Positions 1 through 4,997 of a stretch of DNA of 5,346 bases are shown in pieces; positions within the stretch are counted from its first letter, which is position 1, and each line of letters begins with the position of its first letter. The DNA is from Streptosporangiaceae bacterium (lineage in GTDB: Bacteria > Actinomycetota > Actinomycetes > Streptosporangiales > Streptosporangiaceae). The notes beneath the pieces are model-generated. The model made no database searches and was not told the origin of the DNA. It worked only from the letters and a program-made list of their open reading frames with translations. Position numbers and translations under genes: made by a program. The stretch covers positions 1 through 5,346 of the forward strand of contig JASHYW010000199.1 in assembly GCA_030042885.1 (NCBI GenBank), in the 5' to 3' direction.

Positions 1-706
1 CCAGCCGTAGCGTGACCTGATCCGGGCCGGGCGCGGTCACCGAGATCACCGAGGCCCGCAGCTGAGCGGGCAGTTCGCCGAGAACGGCGGCTGCCGCCCC
101 GAGGTCCGGATCGCCGCGCAACGAGGAGACGACCGCGGTGGTGAGATAGAGCGGAAGGCCAGGGGGCCGGCGGGCGGCCGATTGCACGATGACGCCGTCG
201 GGGTCCACGAGGTCGAACCCGCCGCCGGGCGCGGGCACGGCGAGCGCGGGCGATCGTTCCCGCACCGCGATGACCACCCGGTCCGGCCAGGACCGGGTGA
301 CCTGCGCGCTCTGCACCTGCTGGATGGTCTCGACCCGGGCCGCGACCTGAGCGGTGTTCACGCGGATCAGCGGTGTGCCCGGCTTGATGCCGGCCACGGC
401 CAGGACCTCCGATTGCGGCACCAAGCGCGTCCCGGTGACCACGACGGAGCGGACCGCGAGCAGCCGGGAGCCGAGCAGCGCCCAGGCGGCGCCGGCCACG
501 ATAGCCGCCAGGGCCAGGGCGAACAGCGCCGCGCGCCAGCGGCGCCTGGGCTTGACCCGGCGCCGGGTCGTCTTGTCGCGCGGAACGCTTCCCGCGGACC
601 GTGTGCGGTCGCTCAGAACGGCATGACCAGCGGAAACCGCACTATCGCCGACGGAGGAATACCCGGACGCCTCGCCGTCCCGGCATCTGCCGCCGGGGCC
701 GCTCAT
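1..706 (-). CDS. ftsQ: Cell division protein FtsQ (C-terminus cut by window edge)
   Basis: FtsQ is a bitopic membrane protein of the divisome that links early Z-ring proteins to the septal FtsW/FtsI synthase. The visible 235 codons show the family layout. A basic, disordered cytoplasmic tail of about 58 residues ends in a KTTRRRVKPRRRWR-type stretch. One membrane segment follows at about residues 59-78 (LFALALAAIVAGAAWALL). A POTRA domain then runs from about 85 to 152, starting VRSVVVTGTRLV, with the EVLAVAGIKPGTPLI and SWPDRVVIAVRER segments typical of FtsQ/DivIB. The start of the FtsQ beta domain follows (GGGFDLVDPDGVIV, about 161-174). The ATG at 706 is chosen because it overlaps the murC stop as ATGA and has AGGAGG 8 bases upstream. 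The frame stays open to base 1. Actinobacterial FtsQ proteins usually run to roughly 250-320 residues, so only the end is missing. It is last in the visible operon, and ftsZ is expected next. Identification is firm. Confidence 0.95.
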   Translation of the reverse strand, partial: MSGPGGRCRDGEASGYSSVGDSAVSAGHAVLSDRTRSAGSVPRDKTTRRRVKPRRRWRAALFALALAAIVAGAAWALLGSRLLAVRSVVVTGTRLVPQSEVLAVAGIKPGTPLIRVNTAQVAARVETIQQVQSAQVTRSWPDRVVIAVRERSPALAVPAPGGGFDLVDPDGVIVQSAARRPPGLPLYLTTAVVSSLRGDPDLGAAAAVLGELPAQLRASVISVTAPGPDQVTLRL

Positions 707-2217
707 TCGCTTCGCCTCCTGAGGGCCTCGACCAGTTGCGGGCCAAGCAGGGTGACATCGCCGGCGCCCATGGTCAGCACCACATCGCCCGGCCGGGCAA
801 TTCCGGCGATGACCGTCGGGATCTGTACCCGGTCCGGCACGAACCGTGCCCGCCCCCCGGGAACGGCGTCGGCGACGAGCCTGCCGGTCACGCCGGGTTC
901 CGGGTCCTCGCGCGCGGCGTACACGTCGAGGACGACCACCTCGTCGGCCAGGCCGAGCGCGGTGCCGAACTCCTCCGCGAAGATCCTGGTCCTGCTGAAC
1001 AGGTGCGGCTGGAAGACGGCGACGACCCGGCCGGCTCTTTCTTCTCCCGGGGGACGACCCCCCGGGGACCCCCCGAGCGGGGGGGCTGTCCGCCGCCCCG
1101 CACCCCCCCGAGGCGAGCCTGCGGCGATGATGTCCCGCGCGGCGCGCAGGTCGGCGGCCAGCTCGGTCGGGTGGTGCGCGTAGCTGTCGAGCACCCGCAC
1201 CCCGCCCGCCTCGCCCTTGAGCTCCATCCGGCGCCGCGCCCCGCGGTAGCCCGCCAGGGCGGCCATCACCCGCGGCGGCGCGAAGCCAAGCTCGACGGCC
1301 GCGGCAAAGGCGGCGGTCGCGTTCAGGGCATTGTGGCGACCGGGGACGTGCACGGTCATCTGGGACCGGAGCTTACCGAACGGGCTGGCCTCAGCCGTGA
1401 CCGCGAAGCTGACCGCCATCTGATGGGGCCGGACATCGCCGAGCCGGTAATCGGCCTGGCCGGACTGGCCGTAGCGCCGGACGCGCGCGCGATCCAGGCG
1501 GGCCGCGACAGACTCCGCACCCGGGTCGTCCGCGCAGGTCAGGACCATGCCGCTGACGCGATTGCCGAACGAGGTGAACGCGGCCTCGATCTCGGCCAGG
1601 CCCGCGTAGTTGTCCAGATGATCGGCTTCCACGTTGGTGATGATCGCCACGTCGGGCGACAGCAGGAGAAACGACCCGTCGCTCTCGTCCGCTTCGGCGA
1701 CGAAGTCCATGCCCGTGCCGTCCTCTGCGCCGAGCCCGGTTTCGTTGAGCACGCCGCCGATCACGTAGCCAGGATCGGCTCCGCATTCGCGGAGCACCGT
1801 GGTGAGCATGGATGTGGTGGTGGTCTTGCCGTGCGTGCCTGCGACCGCGATTACCCGCCGCCCGGCCATGATCGAGGCCAGGGCCGCCGCCCGGTGCAGC
1901 ACCCGCATCCCGCGCCGGCTCGCCTCGGTCAGTTCCGGGTTATCCGGGCGGATCGCGCTGGACACCACCAGCGTGTCCCCCACGCCGAGATCACCCAGGT
2001 TGGCGGACGCGTGGCCGACGTGCACGCGAGCGCCCTGCGCGCGCAGGTCGTCCAGGAGCGCCGAGGGCGCCGAATCGCTGCCGGACACGCAGATGCCCCT
2101 GGCCAGCATGATCCGCGCGATCCCGGACATGCCCGCGCCGCCGATCCCGATGAAGTGCACCCGGCCGAGGCGAGCGGCGGGCACCGGTTCAGCCGGTGTG
2201 ATCAGGCTCTTCAGCAT
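703..2217 (-). CDS. murC: UDP-N-acetylmuramate--L-alanine ligase MurC, with an in-frame low-complexity insert
   Basis: MurC is the cytoplasmic ATP-dependent ligase that joins L-alanine to UDP-MurNAc, the first step of stem-peptide assembly. Counting from the ATG at 2217 (504 residues), the N-terminal Rossmann domain carries GIGGAGMSG (24-32). The central ATPase domain has the P-loop GTHGKTTTT (127-135), EADESDGSF (175-183), NVEADHLDNY (195-204) and GRHNALNA (293-300). The C-terminal domain has DSYAHHPTE (344-352), QPHLFSRTR (403-411) and a closing GAGDVTLLG. All expected catalytic motifs are present, so the enzyme should be active. The oddity is a Pro/Gly/Arg-rich stretch at about 368-395, between the helix after DSYAHHPTE and the strand leading into QPHLFSRTR, where other MurC proteins have only a short loop. 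The ATG at 2217 has GAGG 6 bases upstream. A GTG at 2229 (508 residues, weaker AAGGG site) is a real alternative. The start overlaps murG and the stop overlaps ftsQ. Confidence 0.96.
   Translation of the reverse strand: MLKSLITPAEPVPAARLGRVHFIGIGGAGMSGIARIMLARGICVSGSDSAPSALLDDLRAQGARVHVGHASANLGDLGVGDTLVVSSAIRPDNPELTEASRRGMRVLHRAAALASIMAGRRVIAVAGTHGKTTTTSMLTTVLRECGADPGYVIGGVLNETGLGAEDGTGMDFVAEADESDGSFLLLSPDVAIITNVEADHLDNYAGLAEIEAAFTSFGNRVSGMVLTCADDPGAESVAARLDRARVRRYGQSGQADYRLGDVRPHQMAVSFAVTAEASPFGKLRSQMTVHVPGRHNALNATAAFAAAVELGFAPPRVMAALAGYRGARRRMELKGEAGGVRVLDSYAHHPTELAADLRAARDIIAAGSPRGGAGRRTAPPLGGSPGGRPPGEERAGRVVAVFQPHLFSRTRIFAEEFGTALGLADEVVVLDVYAAREDPEPGVTGRLVADAVPGGRARFVPDRVQIPTVIAGIARPGDVVLTMGAGDVTLLGPQLVEALRRRSE
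715..720 (-). promoter_or_regulatory. Shine-Dalgarno site for ftsQ inside the murC 3' end
   Basis: On the minus strand a perfect AGGAGG lies 8 bases before the ftsQ ATG (706-704). It also encodes two of the last arginines of MurC. Together with the 4-base ATGA overlap, it lets ftsQ be translated both by coupling to murC and by independent ribosome entry. It fixes the ftsQ start. Confidence 0.85.
1036..1116. repeat. GC-rich palindromic (REP-like) insert within murC
   Basis: This segment encodes the MurC-specific Pro/Gly/Arg-rich loop (about residues 368-395) and looks unlike the surrounding codons. Plus-strand runs of C and G can pair in several ways. CCCCCC 1069-1074 pairs with GGGGGG 1079-1084 around a GAGC loop. 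TCCCGGGGG 1045-1053 pairs with CCCCC(C)GGGGA around 1058-1068, with a one-base bulge. GGGGGGG 1079-1085 can alternatively pair with CCCCCCC 1103-1109. The alternating pattern of C and G blocks resembles the dispersed palindromic repeats common between genes in high-GC actinomycetes. Here it sits in frame inside an essential gene. I infer its repeat nature from the pattern, since no second copy lies in this window. The exact ends are uncertain by about 10 bases, and no target-site duplication is evident. Confidence 0.6.
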
Positions 2218-3328
2218 CTTGGGCCTCACCGGTACCCTTCACGACCTCGATGACCGCCTCGGCGAGCCACCGGTCTGCGTCACCGCGGCCCAGCGACGCG
2301 GCGGCCTGTGACATGCCTGCGACCTGGTCAATGTTGACCAGCACGGGCAGCAAAGTGTCTCGGATCCACTCCGGGGTCAGATCGGCGTCAGATACCAGCA
2401 TGCCGCCGCCCCGCTGCACGATCGGCAGCGCGTTCAGCCGCTGCTCGCCGTTCCCGATGGGGAGCGGCACGTAGGCGGCAGGCAAGCCGACGGCAGTGAG
2501 CTCGGCACAGGTCATCGCGCCCGCCCGGCACAGCGCGAAGTCCGCCGCGGCGTACGCGAGGTCCATCCGGTCGATGTAGGGCATGGCCACGTACGGCACC
2601 CCGCCGGCCTCTGCTGCGCCCTTCTCCGTGACCGGGGCCGCGGCGCCGTTCCGCGGCCCGATGATGTGCAGCACCTGGACGTTAGCCTCCTTGAGCCACT
2701 CGGCCGCGCCGAACACCGCGGTGTTCAGTGAGCGCGCCCCCTGCGAGCCGCCGGTCACCAGCAGCACGGGCAGGTCGGCCCGGAGACCGAAATGAGCGCG
2801 GGCCTTATCGCCGATCGCCAGCCGGTCCAGATCCGCGATCTCGCGCCTGATCGGTATGCCGAGGTATTTGCCGTTCCTGATCTGAGTGTCCGGATGGCCG
2901 GTGAAGACGTGCGTGGTGAACCTGGCCCCGATCCGGTTGGCCAGCCCGGGCCTGGGGTTCGCCTCGTGCACCACGATCGGGACATCGCGTCGCCTGGCCG
3001 CGAGATAGGCGGGGGTCGCTACGTATCCGCCGAACCCGACGAGCACCTCGGCCCGGGTCCGGTCCAGCACGTCGGCGGCCACGTTCACGGCTCCGGCGAG
3101 CCGGCCGGGGACCGTGAGCAGCTTGGGCGTCACCGACCGGGGCATCGGGACCGCGGGGATGAGCTCAAGCGGGTACCCGCGCAGCGGGATGAGCCGGGTT
3201 TCCAGGCCCCGTTCGGTGCCCAGGCAGGTCACCTCGGCACCGGGATCAATCCTACGCAGGGCGTCCGCCAGCGCGAGAGCTGGTTCGATGTGCCCGGCGG
3301 ACCCGCCGCCGGCAAGCAGTACCCTCAT
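2189..3328 (-). CDS. murG: UDP-GlcNAc--undecaprenyl-PP-MurNAc-pentapeptide GlcNAc transferase MurG
   Basis: MurG is the peripheral membrane GT-B glycosyltransferase that adds GlcNAc to lipid I to make lipid II, the substrate that FtsW polymerises. The 379 residues cover the full fold. The N-terminal glycine-rich loop is GGGSAGHIEPALA (7-19), with the conserved His at 13. VGFGGYVATPAY (97-108) and HEANPRPGLANRIGA (121-135) shape the acceptor and membrane-facing half. The C-terminal UDP-GlcNAc domain has VTGGSQGARSLN (191-202), CRAGAMTCAELTAVGLP (267-283, with the donor-binding Glu at 276) and IGNGEQRLNA (291-300). An acidic tail of about 15 residues follows the last helix and is encoded where murG overlaps murC. 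The ATG at 3328 is supported by AGGG 7 bases upstream and by the N-terminus lying right at the first strand, as usual. It sits 25 bases after ftsW and overlaps murC by 29-41 bases, so translation is probably coupled. Identification is firm. Confidence 0.97.
   Translation of the reverse strand: MRVLLAGGGSAGHIEPALALADALRRIDPGAEVTCLGTERGLETRLIPLRGYPLELIPAVPMPRSVTPKLLTVPGRLAGAVNVAADVLDRTRAEVLVGFGGYVATPAYLAARRRDVPIVVHEANPRPGLANRIGARFTTHVFTGHPDTQIRNGKYLGIPIRREIADLDRLAIGDKARAHFGLRADLPVLLVTGGSQGARSLNTAVFGAAEWLKEANVQVLHIIGPRNGAAAPVTEKGAAEAGGVPYVAMPYIDRMDLAYAAADFALCRAGAMTCAELTAVGLPAAYVPLPIGNGEQRLNALPIVQRGGGMLVSDADLTPEWIRDTLLPVLVNIDQVAGMSQAAASLGRGDADRWLAEAVIEVVKGTGEAQDAEEPDHTG
2224..2227 (-). promoter_or_regulatory. 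Shine-Dalgarno core favouring the murC ATG at 2217
   Basis: GAGG on the minus strand stands 6 bases before the ATG at 2217, inside the murG reading frame. The alternative GTG start at 2229 overlaps this site and relies on a poorer AAGGG element 5 bases further upstream (about 2235-2239). The balance favours ATG, but not decisively. Confidence 0.45.
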
Positions 3329-3357
3329 GTCTCGTCCCTGAAATGCCGCCGCGTCAT
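3325..3357 (-). other. 10-codon mini-ORF bridging ftsW and murG
   Basis: Reading the minus strand from 3357 gives ATG, nine further codons (peptide MTRRHFRDET) and TGA at 3327-3325. Its ATG overlaps the ftsW stop as ATGA, and its TGA overlaps the murG ATG as ATGA, so it fits the intercistronic gap exactly with 4-base overlaps at each end. There is no clear ribosome-binding site upstream of its ATG. It may act as a reinitiation relay that passes ribosomes from ftsW to murG, or be a coincidence. A stable, functional peptide is unlikely. Confidence 0.25.
3336..3339 (-). promoter_or_regulatory. Shine-Dalgarno core for murG
   Basis: AGGG on the minus strand lies 7 bases before the murG ATG (3328-3326), in the 25-base gap after the ftsW stop. 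It supports this ATG as the murG start. Confidence 0.65.
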
Positions 3358-4724
3358 CGTCGGCGCTTTGCCAGACCGAGCCAGCTTAGAACGCGCAGCG
3401 GCCACCCGGGGCCGCGTGCCGCCAAAGCCTCCCTGGCCCCTGGCTCAAGCCTGGCGAACGACATCAGCATGCCGAGCGCGATCAGGGTCACCAGCAGCGA
3501 CGACAGCCCGGCCGAGACCAGGGGCAGCGGCACCCCGGTGATGGGCAGGACGCCGATCACCGCCCCGATGTTGACCACGGCCTGCACGACGATCCACGCG
3601 GTGATAGCGGTCGCGGCCAGGCGGGCGAACTGGTCGGGGACGCGGCGGGCGATGCGCAGCCCGGCGAAGGCCAGCCCGCCGTACAGGAACGTCACGCACA
3701 GTGTGCCGATCAGCCCGAGTTCCTCGCCGAGGATGGCGAAGATGAAGTCGTCCGTCGATTCCGGCACCCAGCCCCATTTCTCCCGGCTGGCGCCGAGGCC
3801 CACGCCGGTGATGCCGCCCGAGCCGAGCGCGTACTTGCCCTGGATGCCCTGCATGTTGGCCCCGGTCGCGCCGCCCTGCGGGTTGAGGTAACCGACCATG
3901 CGATCGAAACGGTATTTCGCCGTGACGATCATGAGCATCATGGCCAGGGCCATCAGGACCAGCATGCCGCTGAACACGCGGCCCGGGGTGCCGATGACCC
4001 ACAGCAGCGCGAGGAAGATGACCAGCAGGATGAATGTGGTGCCCAGGTCATCGCCGGTCATTACGAGCAGGCACAGCACGCCCGCGCCGGGCATGAGCGG
4101 CACCAGCATGTGCCGCCAGTCGGCCAGCTGGCCCAGCCTGTCCTTGCGGGCGAGCAAGTCGGCGCCCCACACCGCGAGCGCGAGCTTGGCGATCTCGGAC
4201 GGCTGGATCTGCTGTCCGCCGATGGAGATCCACCGCGCGGCGCCGTTCTGCGAGACTCCGACGCCATGGATCAGGGTGAGGCCGAGCCCGACGATGGCGA
4301 CCGCGAGCAGGGGGTAGGCGAAGGCCCGGAACAGCCGCGGCGACGAGCGCGCCGCGACCCACATCAGCGGCAGGCCGATCGCGGCGCCGAGCAGTTGCTT
4401 CTTGAAGTCGGAGTACGGCGACAGCCCGGCGCTCAGGTCGGCGACGGACGCCGTGGACTGCACCATGACCAGCCCCAGCCCGAGCAGCAGCGTGGTGATG
4501 CCGAGGACCAGGTAGTACGAGGTGAGCGGCCGGTCGAACAGGGCGTGCCAGGTGCCGATCCGACCCCGAAGATCCCGCACGCCGCCCAGGCCACCCGGGC
4601 TCTTCTGGGTCTCCGGGACGAGCCCGCCCGTGTCCGGCCAGGACGGGTGCGCCGAGCCGTCACCGTCCCAGGAGACCTCGAAGCCCCCGGACGGCCGGTC
4701 GCCGAAGGTCACGCCCTGATGCAT
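3354..4724 (-). CDS. ftsW: SEDS-family septal peptidoglycan glycosyltransferase FtsW
   Basis: FtsW is the multi-pass SEDS glycosyltransferase that polymerises lipid II into glycan strands at the division septum together with the transpeptidase FtsI. From the ATG at 4724 it has 456 residues. A cytoplasmic N-terminal tail of about 63 residues is followed by the actinobacterial-type entry DRPLTSYYLVLG into the first membrane helix (about 70-90), then about nine further hydrophobic segments. Family signatures are NGAARWISIGG (160-170) with QPSEIAKL (174-181), DDLGTTF (225-231), PESTDDFIFAILGEELG (321-337) and LPITGVPLPLVSAGLSSL (393-410). D326 aligns by eye with the aspartate regarded as catalytic in SEDS proteins. 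The open frame runs back to a TTG at 4940, but codons before 4724 lose the strong third-position G/C bias and read as His/Arg-rich noise, so ATG 4724 is preferred. That ATG lacks a good ribosome-binding site. GTG 4712 is a less likely alternative. It is the first gene of the visible minus-strand operon; murD, often its upstream neighbour, is absent. Confidence 0.95.
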   Translation of the reverse strand: MHQGVTFGDRPSGGFEVSWDGDGSAHPSWPDTGGLVPETQKSPGGLGGVRDLRGRIGTWHALFDRPLTSYYLVLGITTLLLGLGLVMVQSTASVADLSAGLSPYSDFKKQLLGAAIGLPLMWVAARSSPRLFRAFAYPLLAVAIVGLGLTLIHGVGVSQNGAARWISIGGQQIQPSEIAKLALAVWGADLLARKDRLGQLADWRHMLVPLMPGAGVLCLLVMTGDDLGTTFILLVIFLALLWVIGTPGRVFSGMLVLMALAMMLMIVTAKYRFDRMVGYLNPQGGATGANMQGIQGKYALGSGGITGVGLGASREKWGWVPESTDDFIFAILGEELGLIGTLCVTFLYGGLAFAGLRIARRVPDQFARLAATAITAWIVVQAVVNIGAVIGVLPITGVPLPLVSAGLSSLLVTLIALGMLMSFARLEPGAREALAARGPGWPLRVLSWLGLAKRRR

Positions 4725-4816
4725 GATCCAAGTCTGTTCGCCTGATTCGGACAAGACCGGGACATCCGTCGCGTGTCGCCCCAGTTTTCCCGTCGACGGC
4801 CGCCCGGATGCGGTCG

Positions 4817-4981
4817 TCAGCTCCGGATCCAGGTGCGGCCGCCGTCGCCGGTGTGCCAGGTGACGCTGCCCAGGACGAGCCAGCGGGGCGTGGATAGTGA
4901 TCGTCGCAGCATGTGCCGCCTCCAGGTCAGGTGAGCGCAATCACTTGTGTAGACGCCGGGGACCTCGGTGGCGTTGGGCAT
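4817..4981 (-). CDS. Small ORF (54 aa) with a C-terminal Asp-box-like motif; possible gene remnant or leader
   Basis: I do not recognise a family. From the ATG at 4981 the frame gives 54 residues. Third positions are nearly all G or C, strikingly so over the last 24 codons, which is a coding signature not explained by ftsW. The end reads PRWLVLGSVTWHTGDGG and then RTWIRS. TGDGGRTW (44-51) fits the S/T-x-D-x-G-x-x-W Asp-box of BNR/sialidase-type beta-propellers, and the VLGSVTW strand before it suits a propeller blade. Two starts are credible: ATG 4981, with a TATACA -10-like box placed for a leaderless transcript, and ATG 4912 (31 residues), with GGAGG 6 bases upstream. The frame also runs upstream to a GTG at 5116, but that part is antisense to the plus-strand gene and shares its wobble register, so its bias is not informative. 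It could be a real small protein, a leader ORF for ftsW (92 bases downstream), or the surviving 3' end of a deleted propeller gene. Confidence 0.35.
   Translation of the reverse strand: MPNATEVPGVYTSDCAHLTWRRHMLRRSLSTPRWLVLGSVTWHTGDGGRTWIRS
4919..4923 (-). promoter_or_regulatory. Shine-Dalgarno-like GGAGG before the ATG at 4912
   Basis: GGAGG on the minus strand is followed by a 6-base spacer and ATG at 4912-4910, an ideal arrangement. It supports translation of at least the last 31 codons of the small ORF ending at 4817. The same bases would lie inside the ORF if translation starts at 4981. Confidence 0.4.
4929..4946. promoter_or_regulatory. Crp/Fnr-family-like palindrome, GTGA-N6-TCAC
   Basis: The sequence AGGTGAGCGCAATCACTT has half-sites GTGA (4931-4934) and TCAC (4941-4944) separated by 6 bases, with the outer A/T pair also symmetric. 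This matches the core of the TGTGA-N6-TCACA site bound by Crp-type regulators, including actinobacterial Crp/GlxR proteins, except for the outermost T/A of the consensus. It lies between divergent genes, about 200 bases before ftsW and 50 before the plus-strand gene. A regulator role is inferred from sequence alone. Confidence 0.35.
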
Positions 4982-4988
4982 GGCATGA

Positions 4989-4994
4989 TGTATA
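4989..4994 (-). promoter_or_regulatory. TATACA -10-like box for the small minus-strand ORF
   Basis: TATACA on the minus strand lies 7 bases before the ATG at 4981, the geometry expected if transcription starts at the A of that ATG (a leaderless message, common in actinobacteria). I see no matching -35 element at 16-19 bases. The core GTATAC (4990-4995) is self-complementary, so the box reads similarly on the plus strand. There it is too close to the ATG at 4998 to serve that start. Confidence 0.25.
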
Positions 4995-4997
4995 CCG

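Larger units (their letters stand above)
4725..4997. other. Divergent regulatory region upstream of ftsW and the plus-strand gene
   Basis: About 270 bases separate the ftsW start from the divergent gene. The part next to ftsW (4725-4816) is poorer in GC, has weak codon structure and looks untranslated. It should hold the ftsW operon promoter. Candidates such as TTGTCC (4754-4749) with TTGGAT (4731-4726) at 17 bases, or CAGACT (4736-4731) placed for a leaderless ATG, are weak matches. The distal part contains a small minus-strand ORF (4817-4981), a palindrome at 4929-4946 and GTATAC near 4995. I see no terminator and no riboswitch-like structure. Confidence 0.5.

Noticed and set aside
1045..1085. 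Intrinsic terminator at the murC hairpins
   Set aside because: No run of T follows on the minus strand, and the hairpins lie inside an intact reading frame with ftsQ still to be expressed downstream.
601..2253. A 550-codon open frame on the plus strand opposite murC
   Set aside because: It is antisense to murC, which carries every MurC motif. Its translation is Arg/Gly/His-rich with no recognisable domain, as expected from the lack of stop codons in very GC-rich DNA.
2792..3541. A 249-codon plus-strand frame opposite murG and the end of ftsW
   Set aside because: It spans two well-supported minus-strand genes and has no domain or ribosome site, so it is a GC-driven shadow frame.
4725..4940. 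N-terminal extension of FtsW by 72 residues from a TTG start at 4940
   Set aside because: The extra residues are His/Arg/Pro-rich and unlike FtsW. Third-position G/C bias is lost there, while another minus-strand frame over 4817-4912 shows strong bias.
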